Positions 35,850-45,079 of a stretch of 45,174 nucleotides of DNA are shown here, one piece after another; position 1 is the stretch's first letter, and each line of letters opens with the position of its first letter. Below the pieces are notes generated by a model, which searched no databases, was not told the DNA's origin, and was given only the letters and a program-made list of their open reading frames with translations. The translations under genes and the position numbers were made by a program. Origin of the DNA: Rhizobium sp. SG_E_25_P2 (GTDB lineage: Bacteria > Pseudomonadota > Alphaproteobacteria > Rhizobiales > Rhizobiaceae); assembly GCF_029892285.1 (NCBI RefSeq), contig NZ_JARXVM010000029.1, forward strand, positions 1 to 45,174, written 5' to 3'.

Positions 35850-36425
35850 TTATTCTTCGGAAGCAGCGGCGGCGCCGATGGACGCGCGACGGTTCTGAAG
35901 CGTCGCGTATTTGATGCCGCGCTGAGCAGCAATGTCCTTCGGGTGAACCTGGTTCTTCAGAGCGTCGAACGTGGCGCGAACCATGTTGTAGGGGTTCGAC
36001 GAACCGGTCGACTTGGCGACGACGTCATGAACGCCGAGCGTTTCGAAGACGGCGCGCATCGGACCACCGGCGATGATCCCGGTACCGGCCTTGGCCGAAC
36101 GCAGGAGAACCTTGCCGGCGCCATGGCGGCCGTTGACGTCGTGATGCAGCGTGCGGCCGTCGCGCAGCGGCACGAAGATCAGGTCGCGCTTGGCGGCTTC
36201 GGTGGCCTTGCGGATGGCTTCCGGCACTTCACGCGCCTTGCCATGACCAAAGCCAACGCGGCCCTTCTGGTCGCCGACGACGACGAGAGCAGCAAAGCCG
36301 AAACGACGGCCGCCCTTCACCACCTTGGCGACGCGATTGATGGCGACGAGCTTGTCTACAAACTCGCTGTCGCGCTCTTCACGGTTCGAACGATCATCTC
36401 GCGAACCACGCTTTTCCTGTGCCAT
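35850..36425 (-). CDS. rpsE: 30S ribosomal protein S5
   Basis: S5 helps control decoding accuracy at the small-subunit shoulder. The 191 residues contain a charged N-terminus ([19 protein letters not shown]), the dsRNA-binding domain with [30 protein letters not shown], and the ribosomal S5 C-terminal domain with [19 protein letters not shown] and [15 protein letters not shown]. The charged N-terminal extension is common in alphaproteobacteria. A 137-base spacer with three hairpins precedes it. Confidence 0.98.
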   Translation of the reverse strand: MAQEKRGSRDDRSNREERDSEFVDKLVAINRVAKVVKGGRRFGFAALVVVGDQKGRVGFGHGKAREVPEAIRKATEAAKRDLIFVPLRDGRTLHHDVNGRHGAGKVLLRSAKAGTGIIAGGPMRAVFETLGVHDVVAKSTGSSNPYNMVRATFDALKNQVHPKDIAAQRGIKYATLQNRRASIGAAAASEE

Positions 36426-36474
36426 TGTCCTTTTCCTTTTTCTTTTCCGGGTGCAATCGGCAGTTTACATAAAA

Positions 36475-36558
36475 GCCCTGGGGTCCTTATCGGGCTCCAG
36501 GGCCGGTGTCTTCTTGAAGCAGAGCTTCAGGTGACGTGGAGCCCGGCGAACCGGGCTC
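36475..36558 (-). other. Cluster of three hairpins between rplR and rpsE
   Basis: In transcript order: GAGCCCGG/CCGGGCTC (36539-36558) closing a TTCG loop on the mRNA strand, directly after the rplR stop; GAAGC/GCTTC (36516-36528); and GCCCTGG/CCAGGGC (36475-36503), which on the minus strand is followed by TTTTATG. The last resembles a weak terminator or attenuator. Confidence 0.5.
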
Positions 36559-36562
36559 GACA

Positions 36563-36925
36563 TCAGAAGTTCAGACCGCCTTCGCGAGCCGCGTCGGCAA
36601 GAGCCTTGATGCGGCCGTGATAGATGAAGGCGCCGCGGTCGAAGACCACGTCCTTCACGCCGGCTGCAGCGGCGCGCTCGGCGACGAGCTTGCCAACAGC
36701 GGCGGCGGCGGAAACGTCAGCACCGGTCTTCAGAGAAGAACGGAGACCGGCGTCGAGCGTCGAGGCGGCTGCGAGAGTGCGGCCCGCCACGTCGTCGATG
36801 ATCTGCGCGTAGATGTTCTTGGAAGAACGATGCACGGACAGACGCGGACGACCATTGGCGACAGCCTTGATCTGACGGCGGACGCGGCTTGCGCGCTGCA
36901 CGAGCTTTTCTTTAGTGCTAGCCAT
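36563..36925 (-). CDS. rplR: 50S ribosomal protein L18
   Basis: L18 binds 5S rRNA in the central protuberance with L5 and L25. The 120 residues contain [35 protein letters not shown], then [17 protein letters not shown] and the closing [26 protein letters not shown], the family signature. It follows rplF by 12 bases. Confidence 0.98.
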   Translation of the reverse strand: MASTKEKLVQRASRVRRQIKAVANGRPRLSVHRSSKNIYAQIIDDVAGRTLAAASTLDAGLRSSLKTGADVSAAAAVGKLVAERAAAAGVKDVVFDRGAFIYHGRIKALADAAREGGLNF

Positions 36926-36937
36926 TTTGCGTCTTCC

Positions 36938-37471
36938 TTACTTCTTCTTGCCTTCCTTGCGGACAATGCGCTCCCCGGCGTATTTCACGCCCTTGCCCTT
37001 ATAGGGCTCGGGACCGCGATACTCGCGGATCTCGGCAGCGACCTGGCCGACAATCTGCTTGTTGATGCCCGAGACGACGATTTCCGTCGGCTTGGGGCAA
37101 GCAAGCGAGATGCCTTCCGGCGGCTGATAGATCACGTCGTGGGAGAAGCCGAGCTGAAGCTGCAGGTTGGTGCCCTGCATGGCGGCGCGGTAACCAACGC
37201 CGGTGATTTCGAGCTTCTTCTGATAGCCGTCCTTAACACCCATGAAGAGATTCTCAATCATGGTGCGGGACATGCCCCACTTGGCGCGTGCGTCCTTCGA
37301 TTCGTTGGCCGGAGCCACCGCGATCGCATTATCTTCATAGGACAGAACAACTTCATCATTCGCGACGAAGAAGAGTTCGCCCTTCGGGCCCTTTGCCGTC
37401 ACCTTCTGTCCTTCGACAGTGGCGGTCACGCCTGCAGGCACCTGAACGGGCTTTTTACCGATACGAGACAT
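36938..37471 (-). CDS. rplF: 50S ribosomal protein L6
   Basis: L6 lies near the sarcin-ricin loop and stalk base. The 177 residues begin [22 protein letters not shown], with the duplicated L6 fold, the mid segment [23 protein letters not shown], and the C-terminal signature [21 protein letters not shown] ending KKEGKKK-like in RKEGKKK. Spacing to rpsH is 42 bases. Confidence 0.98.
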   Translation of the reverse strand: MSRIGKKPVQVPAGVTATVEGQKVTAKGPKGELFFVANDEVVLSYEDNAIAVAPANESKDARAKWGMSRTMIENLFMGVKDGYQKKLEITGVGYRAAMQGTNLQLQLGFSHDVIYQPPEGISLACPKPTEIVVSGINKQIVGQVAAEIREYRGPEPYKGKGVKYAGERIVRKEGKKK

Positions 37472-37513
37472 TTTTCTTACCTGTCTGTTCGTTACGCGAG
37501 ACTGTCAGTCCGA

Positions 37514-37912
37514 TCAGAAGATCGAGCAGAGCAGTTCGCCGCCAACATTCTGTTCACGAGCCTGGTGGTCGGCCATCACGCCCTTCGGAGTCGAAAGGAT
37601 GGTGATGCCGAGACCGTTCGCGACCTGCGGAATGGACTTGACCGAGACATAGACCCGGCGGCCCGGCTTGGACACGCGGTCGATCTTGCGGATCACCGGC
37701 GCGCCTTCGTAGTACTTCAGCTCGATGTTGAGCTCGGACTTGCCGTTCTCGAAATCGGTCTTGCTGTAGCCACGGATGTAGCCTTCCGCCTGCATCACGT
37801 CGAGGACGCGAGCGCGGAGGTTAGAGGCCGGTGTCGAAACCGACGATTTGCGACGGGCAACGCCGTTGCGGATACGGGTGAGCATATCACCCAAGGGATC
37901 AGACATGGACAT
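37514..37912 (-). CDS. rpsH: 30S ribosomal protein S8
   Basis: S8 binds 16S rRNA helix 21 and in E. coli also represses its own operon by binding the rplE region. The 132 residues begin [22 protein letters not shown] and end with the signature [33 protein letters not shown]. It follows rpsN by 12 bases. Confidence 0.98.
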   Translation of the reverse strand: MSMSDPLGDMLTRIRNGVARRKSSVSTPASNLRARVLDVMQAEGYIRGYSKTDFENGKSELNIELKYYEGAPVIRKIDRVSKPGRRVYVSVKSIPQVANGLGITILSTPKGVMADHQAREQNVGGELLCSIF

Positions 37913-37924
37913 CGCTTGCCCTCC

Positions 37925-38230
37925 TTACCAGCTGGACTTCACAATGCCGGGAATCTGCCCGAAGTTGCCGAGCTGGCGCAGAGCCACACGCGACATCTTG
38001 AGCTTCCGGTAGAACGCGCGCGGACGACCGGTCACTTCGCAACGATTGCGAATGCGGGTCTTGGAGCCGTTGCGCGGCATTTCAGCCAGCTTGAGGGTAG
38101 CCCGGAACCGGTCTTCGATCGGAAGCTCGCGGTCCTGGATGATTGCCTTCAGCTTGGCCCGCTTATTGGCCTGCTGGGCAACCAGCTTACGGCGGCGCTT
38201 GTTTTTCTCAACTGCGCTCGTTTTCGCCAT
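37925..38230 (-). CDS. rpsN: 30S ribosomal protein S14, zinc-free form
   Basis: S14 sits in the small-subunit head. The 101 residues are the long form without the C-x2-C pairs of the zinc type: only one Cys, in [23 protein letters not shown], is present. It begins [17 protein letters not shown]. It lies between rplE and rpsH, 32 bases after rplE. Confidence 0.98.
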   Translation of the reverse strand: MAKTSAVEKNKRRRKLVAQQANKRAKLKAIIQDRELPIEDRFRATLKLAEMPRNGSKTRIRNRCEVTGRPRAFYRKLKMSRVALRQLGNFGQIPGIVKSSW

Positions 38231-38262
38231 TGGTTTTTCCTTTTCTACGCTCGTCGTTACGG

Positions 38263-38820
38263 TTACTGACGGAACGGGAAGTTGAACTCTTTCAACAGAG
38301 CCCGAGCTTCATCGTCGGTCTTCGCCGTCGTGCAAACGATGATGTCCATGCCCCACATCTGATCAACCTTGTCGTAGTTGATTTCCGGGAACACGATGTG
38401 TTCCTTGATGCCCATGGCAAAGTTGCCGCGTCCATCAAAGCTCTTCGGATTCAGGCCGCGGAAGTCGCGAACGCGCGGAAGCGCGATGTTGACCAGGCGG
38501 TCCATGAATTCAAACATGCGGGCGCCGCGCAGGGTGACCTTCGCGCCGATCGGCATGCCTTCGCGGACCTTGAAGCCTGCAATCGAATTGCGGGCCCGCG
38601 TCACGACAGCCTTCTGGCCGGCGATAGCGGAAAGATCCTGGGCGGCGACAGTCGGCTTCTTCGAATCAGCCGTCGCTTCGCCAACGCCCATGTTGATGAC
38701 GATCTTGTCCATGCGGGGGATCATCATTTCATTGGCGTAATTGAAATGCTCCTGCATCGCAGCGCGGATGCGAGAGACATATTCCGTCTTGAGCCTGGGC
38801 TCGTACTTAGCTTCAGCCAT
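38263..38820 (-). CDS. rplE: 50S ribosomal protein L5
   Basis: L5 binds 5S rRNA and contacts S13 across the subunits. The 185 residues contain [17 protein letters not shown] (the family signature), [25 protein letters not shown], and the C-terminal [26 protein letters not shown]. Its start lies inside the end of rplX (8 bases shared), so the two are translationally coupled. Confidence 0.98.
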   Translation of the reverse strand: MAEAKYEPRLKTEYVSRIRAAMQEHFNYANEMMIPRMDKIVINMGVGEATADSKKPTVAAQDLSAIAGQKAVVTRARNSIAGFKVREGMPIGAKVTLRGARMFEFMDRLVNIALPRVRDFRGLNPKSFDGRGNFAMGIKEHIVFPEINYDKVDQMWGMDIIVCTTAKTDDEARALLKEFNFPFRQ

Positions 38821-39124
38821 CGATAGTCACTCCCGAACGCTTGGCCACGCGGACCTTCTTGTCGCCATCGATCTTGAAACCGACGCGAGTCGGCTTGCCG
38901 TCCTTGGGGTCGGCGATCGCGATGTTCGACAGATGGATCGGAGCTTCCTTGTTGATGATGCCAGCTTCCTGCGAAGCGGTCTGACGCTGGTGGCGCTTGA
39001 CAACATTGATACCGCGAACGATGGCGCGATCTTCCTTGGGAATGACCTGGAGGACTTCGCCGGAACGGCCCTTGTCCTTGCCAGTCAGAATGACGACCTT
39101 GTCGCCCTTACGAATTTTTTGCAT
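38813..39124 (-). CDS. rplX: 50S ribosomal protein L24
   Basis: L24 is one of the assembly-initiating proteins of the large subunit. The 103 residues start [45 protein letters not shown], which is the KOW motif and family signature. It follows rplN by 19 bases and overlaps rplE by 8 bases. Confidence 0.98.
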   Translation of the reverse strand: MQKIRKGDKVVILTGKDKGRSGEVLQVIPKEDRAIVRGINVVKRHQRQTASQEAGIINKEAPIHLSNIAIADPKDGKPTRVGFKIDGDKKVRVAKRSGVTIDG

Positions 39125-39143
39125 CTCAGTCGTTCCTCGATAA

Positions 39144-39512
39144 TTACAGCACTTCAGGAGCCAGCGAGATGATCTTCATGTGGTTCTTGGCGCGAAGTTC
39201 GCGCGGAACCGGTCCGAAGATACGGGTGCCGATAGGCTCTTTCTTGTTGTCGATGAGAACGGCTGCATTCGTGTCGAAGCGGATCACGCTGCCGTCGGCG
39301 CGGCGGATGTCCTTGGCGGTGCGAACCACCACGGCCTTCATCACATCGCCCTTCTTCACGCGCCCACGCGGGATGGCTTCCTTGATCGAGACGACGATAA
39401 TGTCGCCGATCGAAGCGTATTTACGCTTGGAGCCGCCCAGCACTTTGATGCACATGACACGACGGGCGCCGGAATTGTCCGCCACGTCGAGGTTTGTTTG
39501 CATCTGAATCAT
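39144..39512 (-). CDS. rplN: 50S ribosomal protein L14
   Basis: L14 lies at the subunit interface. The 122 residues start [37 protein letters not shown], with the family signature, and end in [14 protein letters not shown]. The start at 39512 is the conserved one; the frame to 39593 extends into the leader. It is the first gene after the S10-type segment, with a 203-base leader holding two hairpins and a possible promoter. Confidence 0.98.
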   Translation of the reverse strand: MIQMQTNLDVADNSGARRVMCIKVLGGSKRKYASIGDIIVVSIKEAIPRGRVKKGDVMKAVVVRTAKDIRRADGSVIRFDTNAAVLIDNKKEPIGTRIFGPVPRELRAKNHMKIISLAPEVL

Positions 39513-39603
39513 GTCAGGTCGCCTTCTTGTTATGACCGAAACGGTTGGACGAAACCCGAAGGTCGAATCCCCTGATCCGGCTTGTCGATCCAAGTTTCAC
39601 TGG

Positions 39604-39642
39604 AATGGCCGCGTCTTATAGAAAACACGCCCAAAATCAAGT
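39604..39642 (-). promoter_or_regulatory. Candidate promoter for the spc-type segment (rplN onward)
   Basis: On the minus strand, ACTTGA is followed after 16 bases by TATAAG (39617-39622), in a stretch reading TTGGGCGTGTTTTCTATAAG. The elements resemble an alphaproteobacterial housekeeping promoter. It lies after the terminator-like hairpins and 105 bases or more upstream of rplN. The -35 box overlaps the second hairpin. Confidence 0.4.
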
Positions 39643-39685
39643 CTTTTCTCAAAAAGACTTCACGCCCGGACGTTATTTCCGGGCG
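39639..39685 (-). terminator. Double hairpin between rpsQ and rplN, probable S10/spc boundary terminator
   Basis: In transcript order: CGCCCGGA/TCCGGGCG (39663-39685, seven-base loop) starting 31 bases after the rpsQ stop and followed by TGAAGTCTTTTT; then AAGTCTTTT/AAAAGACTT (39639-39660, four-base loop) followed by GATTTTGG. Confidence 0.6.
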
Positions 39686-39715
39686 CGATGTTCAAAAGCA
39701 TCAGATTGTCACGGA

Positions 39716-39952
39716 TCAATTGTGAACCGTCACGACCTTCCAGCACTTGTCCTTGGAGATCGGCGCGCATTCCTCGATGGAAACGACGTCGCCGGTCTTT
39801 ACGGAATTGTTTTCGTCATGGGCCTTGTACTTCTTGGAACGGCGAACCGTCTTCTGAAGCAGCGGGTGGGCAAAGCGACGCTCGACGCGGACCACGACGG
39901 TCTTGTCGTTCTTGTCGCTGACGACGGTGCCCTGAAGAATGCGTTTCGGCAT
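39716..39952 (-). CDS. rpsQ: 30S ribosomal protein S17
   Basis: S17 is a primary 16S rRNA binder in the small-subunit body. The 78 residues begin [32 protein letters not shown] and contain [21 protein letters not shown], the family signature. The start at 39952 is used; the five-residue extension to 39967 lies in the rpmC end. It is the last gene of the S10-type segment. Confidence 0.97.
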   Translation of the reverse strand: MPKRILQGTVVSDKNDKTVVVRVERRFAHPLLQKTVRRSKKYKAHDENNSVKTGDVVSIEECAPISKDKCWKVVTVHN

Positions 39953-39963
39953 TTTGTATTCCT

Positions 39964-40164
39964 TCAAGCCTTGGCTTCGGCCGCCTTCTGGCGGGCGATG
40001 GTTTTGATGCGAGCAATATCCTTGCGCACTTCGTCGATGCGGGCGGTCTTTTCAAGCTGACCGGTCGCCTTCTGGAAGCGGAGGTTGAACTGCTCTTTTT
40101 TGAGCTTGGCAAGCTCATCGTTCAGCTGGTCGGCGCTCAGCGCGCGAACATCAGACGCTTTCAT
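39964..40164 (-). CDS. rpmC: 50S ribosomal protein L29
   Basis: L29 lies near the exit tunnel and helps dock trigger factor and SRP. The 66 residues are two long helices: [31 protein letters not shown] and then [20 protein letters not shown], with the family signature KDIARIKT. It lies 11 bases after rplP. Confidence 0.97.
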   Translation of the reverse strand: MKASDVRALSADQLNDELAKLKKEQFNLRFQKATGQLEKTARIDEVRKDIARIKTIARQKAAEAKA

Positions 40165-40175
40165 TCGTCTTCTCC

Positions 40176-40589
40176 TTATTCGGCGATGCGCTGCACGAAG
40201 CGCGTCTTAACAGAGAGCTTCGCGGCGCCCAAACGGAGGGCTTCGCGGGCAAGCTCTTCGCTCACGCCATCGATCTCGAACATGATACGGCCCGGCTTGA
40301 CGCGGCAAGCCCAGTATTCCACCGAACCCTTACCTTTACCCATGCGGACTTCGGTCGGCTTGGCGGTCACCGGAACGTCTGGGAACACTCGGATCCAGAC
40401 GCGACCTGCGCGCTTCATATGACGGGTGATCGCGCGGCGAGCCGCTTCGATCTGGCGGGCGTTGACGCGATCCGGCTCCTGGGCCTTCAGGCCATATTCA
40501 CCGAATGCGAGATCCGAACCACCCTTGGCGACGCCATGGATGCGGCCCTTGAACTGCTTGCGGTACTTCGTACGCTTTGGCTGCAACAT
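40176..40589 (-). CDS. rplP: 50S ribosomal protein L16
   Basis: L16 organises the A-site region of the large subunit. The 137 residues start [24 protein letters not shown] and show the signature [31 protein letters not shown], the loop whose Arg is hydroxylated in E. coli. It follows rpsC by 30 bases. Confidence 0.98.
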   Translation of the reverse strand: MLQPKRTKYRKQFKGRIHGVAKGGSDLAFGEYGLKAQEPDRVNARQIEAARRAITRHMKRAGRVWIRVFPDVPVTAKPTEVRMGKGKGSVEYWACRVKPGRIMFEIDGVSEELAREALRLGAAKLSVKTRFVQRIAE

Positions 40590-40619
40590 TTTCTATTCTC
40601 CAACTCTGCCGTTACGCGC

Positions 40620-41330
40620 TTACGCGTTTTCGCGGCGGCGGTTGTTGTTACCGCCCTGGTTGTCACCTTCCAGCGCACGACGCTCGGAGGCCATCGGATC
40701 GTGTTCGAGGATTTCGCCCTTGAAGATCCAGACCTTGATGCCGCAGACGCCGAAAGCCGTATGGGCTTCAGCGACGCCGTAATCGATGTCGGCGCGCAAC
40801 GTGTGCAGCGGTACGCGACCTTCACGATACCATTCCGTACGAGCGATTTCCGCGCCGCCGAGACGGCCGGCGCAGGTGATCTTGATGCCTTCGGCGCCAA
40901 GACGCATCGCGGACTGAACGGCGCGCTTCATGGCGCGACGGAAAGCAACGCGGCGCTCGAGCTGCTGGGCGATCGACTGCGCGACGAGCGTGGAGTCGAT
41001 TTCCGGCTTGCGCACCTCAACAATATTGAGATGCGTTTCGGAATTCGTCATCGTCGAAATCTTCTTGCGAAGCTTCTCGATGTCGGCGCCCTTCTTGCCG
41101 ATGATCAGGCCCGGACGAGCCGAGTGGATCGTGACGCGGCACTTCTTGTGCGGACGCTCGATGACCACCTTGGCGATGCCGGCGGACTTCAGTTCGTTCA
41201 TGAGATAGGTGCGGATCGCAAGATCTTCATGAAGAAGCTGGCCGTATTCGGCGTTGTCGGCGAACCAGCGGCTGTCCCAGGTCCGGTTGATGCCCAGACG
41301 GAAGCCGATTGGATTGATTTTCTGACCCAT
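40620..41330 (-). CDS. rpsC: 30S ribosomal protein S3
   Basis: S3 lines the mRNA entry channel and has helicase-related activity in the ribosome. The 236 residues begin [14 protein letters not shown]. The KH domain shows the GxxG loop in [18 protein letters not shown]. The C-terminal domain shows [31 protein letters not shown]. The Asn/Arg-rich tail ([11 protein letters not shown]) is a family variation. Its ATG shares one base with the rplV stop (TAATG). Confidence 0.98.
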   Translation of the reverse strand: MGQKINPIGFRLGINRTWDSRWFADNAEYGQLLHEDLAIRTYLMNELKSAGIAKVVIERPHKKCRVTIHSARPGLIIGKKGADIEKLRKKISTMTNSETHLNIVEVRKPEIDSTLVAQSIAQQLERRVAFRRAMKRAVQSAMRLGAEGIKITCAGRLGGAEIARTEWYREGRVPLHTLRADIDYGVAEAHTAFGVCGIKVWIFKGEILEHDPMASERRALEGDNQGGNNNRRRENA

Positions 41331-41719
41331 TATGCAGCCTCCTCAGTGTCGGCAACTTCCCGGACGACGATCGTCAGGTGCGAAAACGGACGCTCGATGC
41401 GGGAAGCGCGACCGCGACCACGGGCGTGGAAGCGCTTCATCACCATCGACTTGCCCACATAGGCCTCGGCGACGACGAGGGCGTCGACGTCGAGATCATG
41501 GTTGTTTTCTGCATTGGCGATGGCCGATTCGAGGGTCTTCTTCACCGTCGAGGCAATACGCTTGCGGGAGAATTCGAGCTCGGCGAGAGCGCGCTCGACC
41601 TTCATGCCGCGGATGAGAGCGGCGACGAGGTTGAGCTTCTGCGGACTGACGCGGATCGTGCGGGCGACAGCCTGCGCTTCGTTGTCCTTGAGCCGGCGTT
41701 CGGTTTTAGCCTTGCCCAT
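41330..41719 (-). CDS. rplV: 50S ribosomal protein L22
   Basis: L22 lines the exit tunnel; its extended loop is a site of macrolide resistance. The 129 residues contain VRVS-like [49 protein letters not shown] and [25 protein letters not shown], the family signature. It lies two bases after rpsS and overlaps rpsC by one base. Confidence 0.98.
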   Translation of the reverse strand: MGKAKTERRLKDNEAQAVARTIRVSPQKLNLVAALIRGMKVERALAELEFSRKRIASTVKKTLESAIANAENNHDLDVDALVVAEAYVGKSMVMKRFHARGRGRASRIERPFSHLTIVVREVADTEEAA

Positions 41720-41721
41720 GA

Positions 41722-42000
41722 TTACTTCCTCTTCGCCTTCTTATCCGCGCCGTGACCGTAATAGGTCCGGGTCGGAGAAAATTCGCCGAACTTGTGTCCG
41801 ACCATTTCTTCCGTGACCAGCACCGGAACGTGCTTGGCGCCGTTGTAGACCCCGAAGGTCAGGCCAACGAACTGGGGAAGAATGGTGGAGCGACGGCTCC
41901 ACATCTTGATGACTTCACTGCGGCCGCCTGCGCGCACCTTCTCAGCCTTCTTGAGAAGATATCCGTCGACAAACGGGCCTTTCCAAACTGAACGAGCCAT
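41722..42000 (-). CDS. rpsS: 30S ribosomal protein S19
   Basis: S19 sits in the small-subunit head with S13. The 92 residues begin [21 protein letters not shown] and show [41 protein letters not shown], the family signature, ending in a Lys/Arg tail. It follows rplB by 20 bases. Confidence 0.98.
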   Translation of the reverse strand: MARSVWKGPFVDGYLLKKAEKVRAGGRSEVIKMWSRRSTILPQFVGLTFGVYNGAKHVPVLVTEEMVGHKFGEFSPTRTYYGHGADKKAKRK

Positions 42001-42020
42001 TTAATGACTTCCTCTCTCAA

Positions 42021-42851
42021 TTAGCGCTTGTGACGCGAGCGCATGATGAACTTGTCGGTCGACTTGTTCGACCGGGTCCGCTTACCCTTGGTGGGCTTGC
42101 CCCAGGGGGTAACCGGGTGACGACCGCCCGACGTGCGGCCTTCACCACCGCCGTGCGGATGGTCGACCGGGTTCATCGCGACGCCGCGAACATGCGGACG
42201 CTTGCCCTTCCAGATCGAACGACCGGCCTTGCCGTCATTCGTGTTGCCATGGTCGGGGTTCGACACCGCGCCGATGGTGGCGAGGCACGAGCCATGCACC
42301 AGGCGCTGTTCGCCGGAGTTCAGGCGAAGGATCGCCATGCCCTGGTCACGGCCGACCAGCTGCACATAGGCGCCGGCCGAACGAGCGATCTGACCACCCT
42401 TGCCCGGCTTCATTTCCACATTGTGGACAATGGTGCCGACCGGGATGGATTGCAGCGGCATGGTGTTGCCGGGCTTCACGTCCGCGCCCTTCATGGAGGA
42501 CACGACCTTGTCGCCAGCCGTCAGGCGCTGCGGAGCGATGATGTAGCTCAGCTGGCCGTCTTCATACTTGATGAGAGCGATGAAGGCGGTGCGGTTCGGG
42601 TCATATTCCAGACGCTCGACGGTGGCTTCCATGTCGAACTTGCGACGCTTAAAGTCCACCAGACGGTAAGAGCGCTTGTGACCGCCACCCTGGAAGCGCG
42701 CGGTGACGCGACCGAGATTGTTGCGGCCGCCCTTTGAGCTCAGGCCTTCCGTCAGCGTCTTGACCGGCTTGCCCTTGTGCAGGCCGGAGCGGTCGACGAT
42801 GACCAGCTGCCGAAGGCTCGGGGTGATCGGATTGAATGTTTTCAATGCCAT
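42021..42851 (-). CDS. rplB: 50S ribosomal protein L2
   Basis: L2 is a core large-subunit protein needed for subunit joining and peptidyl transfer. The 276 residues begin [20 protein letters not shown], have the OB-fold and SH3-like domains, and the C-terminal signature [23 protein letters not shown] containing the conserved His. It follows rplW by 11 bases. Confidence 0.98.
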   Translation of the reverse strand: MALKTFNPITPSLRQLVIVDRSGLHKGKPVKTLTEGLSSKGGRNNLGRVTARFQGGGHKRSYRLVDFKRRKFDMEATVERLEYDPNRTAFIALIKYEDGQLSYIIAPQRLTAGDKVVSSMKGADVKPGNTMPLQSIPVGTIVHNVEMKPGKGGQIARSAGAYVQLVGRDQGMAILRLNSGEQRLVHGSCLATIGAVSNPDHGNTNDGKAGRSIWKGKRPHVRGVAMNPVDHPHGGGEGRTSGGRHPVTPWGKPTKGKRTRSNKSTDKFIMRSRHKR

Positions 42852-42862
42852 TGTTCTATTCC

Positions 42863-43156
42863 TCAGAGGCCGGTGGTCACGTCAATGGACTGGCCTTCGA
42901 CCAGCGTGACGATGGCCTTCTTGACGTCCTGCTGCTTGCCGATCGTGGCCTTGAAGCGCTTGACCTTGCCCTTGCGGATCAGGGTGTTCACGGCCTTGAC
43001 CTTGACGCCGAAGAGAGCTTCGACAGCGGCCTTGATCTGCGGCTTGGATGCGTCCTTGGCGACGTTGAAAACAACCTGGTTGTTTTCAGAGACGAGCGTG
43101 GACTTTTCCGTGATCGACGGGGTGCGGATCACATCATAGTGGCGAAGGTCAGTCAT
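42863..43156 (-). CDS. rplW: 50S ribosomal protein L23
   Basis: L23 is at the tunnel exit and is the docking site for trigger factor and SRP. The 97 residues contain [50 protein letters not shown], and the terminal region [12 protein letters not shown]. Its start overlaps the rplD stop by four bases (ATGA), indicating coupled translation. Confidence 0.98.
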   Translation of the reverse strand: MTDLRHYDVIRTPSITEKSTLVSENNQVVFNVAKDASKPQIKAAVEALFGVKVKAVNTLIRKGKVKRFKATIGKQQDVKKAIVTLVEGQSIDVTTGL

Positions 43157-43773
43157 TTGAACCGCTCCTCGAGGGCTTCGACTGCGGCCTTGGACAGCAC
43201 AAGCGTGTTGCGGCGCAGAATGTCGTAAACGTTGATGCCCTGAACCGGCAGCACATCCACATTCGGAATGTTCTGGGCGGCGAGCTTGAAGTTGCTGTCC
43301 AGCTCGGCGCCGCCGATGAACAGCGCATTGCTGAGGCCGAGACCGGCGAAAGCATTGACGAGGATCTTGGTCTTGGCTTCTGCTGCGACCAGGTTGTCAA
43401 CGACGATCAAGGTTTCGGACTTGGCCTTGGCCGACAGCGCGTGACGCAGGGCAAGAGCGCGGATCTTCTTGGGAAGATCATGCGCATGGCTGCGGGTCAC
43501 CGGGCCATGAGCGCGACCACCGCCACGGAACTGCGGAGCGCGAGCGGAATGGTGACGAGCGCGGCCCGTGCCCTTCTGCTTGTACATCTTCTTGCCCGTG
43601 CGCGAGATTTCGGCGCGGGTCTTGGTCTGATGCGTGCCCTGACGCTTCTTGGCGAGCTGGTAGCGCACCATGCGCGCAATCAGGTCTTCGCGGGGCTCGA
43701 GGCCGAAAATGGCGTCCGAGACCGAAAGAGTGCCGGCATCGTTGCCTTCGAGAGTCTTAACTACGAGATCCAT
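43153..43773 (-). CDS. rplD: 50S ribosomal protein L4
   Basis: L4 lines the exit tunnel; in E. coli it also represses the S10 operon through the leader. The 206 residues contain [31 protein letters not shown] with the Arg/Gly-rich tunnel loop, [27 protein letters not shown], and the C-terminal [27 protein letters not shown]. It lies 10 bases after rplC and overlaps rplW. Whether L4 autoregulates here is not known. Confidence 0.98.
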   Translation of the reverse strand: MDLVVKTLEGNDAGTLSVSDAIFGLEPREDLIARMVRYQLAKKRQGTHQTKTRAEISRTGKKMYKQKGTGRARHHSARAPQFRGGGRAHGPVTRSHAHDLPKKIRALALRHALSAKAKSETLIVVDNLVAAEAKTKILVNAFAGLGLSNALFIGGAELDSNFKLAAQNIPNVDVLPVQGINVYDILRRNTLVLSKAAVEALEERFK

Positions 43774-43783
43774 ATCGGCCCCC

Positions 43784-44461
43784 TTACTTCGCGCGGACGC
43801 CGGCAGGACGCGGAGCGTCAGCCGGAACGCCAGCCTTGACCGCGTCGCGAACCAGGATCCAGGAGCCCTTGGAGCCGGGAACGGCGCCGCGAACCAGGAT
43901 CAGACCACGATCGTCATCGGTCGAAACCACTTCGAGATTCTGCGTGGTCACGCGGGTTGCGCCCATGTGGCCGGCCATCTTCTTGTTCTTGAAGACGCGA
44001 CCCGGATCCTGGCGGTTACCGGTGGAACCATGCGAACGGTGAGAGACGGACACGCCGTGCGTAGCGCGGAGACCGCCGAAATTATGGCGCTTCATGGCGC
44101 CGGCGAAACCCTTACCGATCGAAGTGCCGGTCACGTCGACCAGCTGTCCCGGAACGAAGTGGCTCGCGGCCAGTTCGGTGCCGACGTCGAGAAGGTTCTC
44201 GGTGGACACGCGGAATTCTGCGAGCTTTGCCTTCGGCTCCACCTGCGCGAGAGCGAAGTTGCCGCGCATGGCCTTGGAAACATTCTTCACCTTGGCGACG
44301 CCCGCGCCAAGCTGAACGGCGGTGTAGCCGTTCTTGTCTTCGGTACGCTGGGCGACCACCTGGCAGCCTTCCATGCGCAAAACTGTTACGGGAACATGTT
44401 CGCCGGCATCTGTGTAGATGCGGGTCATTCCCACTTTCTGTGCAATTACACCTGAACGCAT
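43784..44461 (-). CDS. rplC: 50S ribosomal protein L3
   Basis: L3 starts large-subunit assembly and reaches towards the peptidyl transferase centre. The 225 residues begin [28 protein letters not shown] and show the signature [50 protein letters not shown] 156-base spacer with hairpins separates it from rpsJ, longer than in most S10 clusters. Confidence 0.98.
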   Translation of the reverse strand: MRSGVIAQKVGMTRIYTDAGEHVPVTVLRMEGCQVVAQRTEDKNGYTAVQLGAGVAKVKNVSKAMRGNFALAQVEPKAKLAEFRVSTENLLDVGTELAASHFVPGQLVDVTGTSIGKGFAGAMKRHNFGGLRATHGVSVSHRSHGSTGNRQDPGRVFKNKKMAGHMGATRVTTQNLEVVSTDDDRGLILVRGAVPGSKGSWILVRDAVKAGVPADAPRPAGVRAK

Positions 44462-44524
44462 CGGTTCGTCCTCTTGAGAGTCCCTGACGGGGCAAGCCCC
44501 TTCACGCCTCTTTGTTTAAAGATT

Positions 44525-44584
44525 CCGTGAGGCCTCGCGGCCTTACGGTTTCCCGTTGTTGGAAGCCGTTGGCGGGACCCGCCA
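44525..44584 (-). other. Hairpins in the rpsJ-rplC spacer
   Basis: TGGCGGG/CCCGCCA (44570-44584) is closest to rpsJ; next CCGTGAGGCC and GGCCTTACGG (44525-44548) pair with one G-U around TCGC. A further GGGGC/GCCCC pair lies near 44489-44501. There are no T-tracts, so they look like mRNA structure rather than terminators. Confidence 0.45.
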
Positions 44585-44617
44585 CGTACCTTCCTTGTTA
44601 TTCGGCTTTCGCCAGTC

Positions 44618-44926
44618 TCAGAGCTTGATTTCGACGTCGACGCCTGCGGCCAAATCGAGTTTCATCAGCGCGTCGACCGTTTGCGGTGTCGGATCGACAA
44701 TGTCAAGTAGGCGCTTGTGCGTGCGCATCTCAAATTGTTCGCGGCTCTTCTTGTCCACGTGCGGAGAGCGGTTGACCGTGAAGCGCTCGATCCGGGTCGG
44801 AAGAGGAACCGGGCCGCGAACCTGGGCTCCCGTGCGCTTTGCGGTCGACACGATTTCGCGCGTGGAGGCATCGAGGATCCGATGATCAAACGCCTTGAGG
44901 CGGATGCGGATATTCTGGCCGTTCAT
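44618..44926 (-). CDS. rpsJ: 30S ribosomal protein S10
   Basis: S10 is in the small-subunit head and, as NusE, also joins transcription antitermination complexes. The 102 residues begin [22 protein letters not shown] and show [30 protein letters not shown], the family signature. The start at 44926 is conserved; the frame to 45037 reads through the leader. It follows tuf and opens the ribosomal superoperon. Confidence 0.98.
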   Translation of the reverse strand: MNGQNIRIRLKAFDHRILDASTREIVSTAKRTGAQVRGPVPLPTRIERFTVNRSPHVDKKSREQFEMRTHKRLLDIVDPTPQTVDALMKLDLAAGVDVEIKL

Positions 44927-44946
44927 TCGACTAGTCCTTAATGTAT

Positions 44947-45009
44947 GTCCGCGATCCGGACACTGTTCTTGTTTCTTATTGAAGGAGGACAGGGGCCCGA
45001 AGGACCCTG
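44947..45009 (-). promoter_or_regulatory. Structured rpsJ leader
   Basis: Nearest tuf, CAGGG pairs with CCCTG (44990-45009) and CC/GG close a TTCG loop on the mRNA strand past one mismatch; nearest rpsJ, GTCCG/CGGAC (44947-44961) forms a second hairpin about 20 bases from the start. A GGAGG-like CCTCC complement lies between them. These may be control elements of the operon; no known leader family was recognised. Confidence 0.35.
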
Positions 45010-45045
45010 CCCTCACTCCGTAAACCGGATTGGTCAACGATCAAT

Positions 45046-45071
45046 CGGCGAGGCCCCAACGGACCTCGCCG
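45046..45071 (-). terminator. Weak terminator or hairpin after tuf
   Basis: CGGCGAGG (45046-45053) and CCTCGCCG (45064-45071) pair, 9 bases past the tuf stop. On the minus strand ATTGATC follows, without a real T-tract, so read-through from tuf into rpsJ is likely. Confidence 0.45.
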
Positions 45072-45079
45072 AAATCACG

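Noticed and set aside
36536-38269. A 577-codon plus-strand frame across rplR, rplF, rpsH and rpsN
   Set aside because: It spans four confirmed ribosomal protein genes on the other strand; only a shadow.
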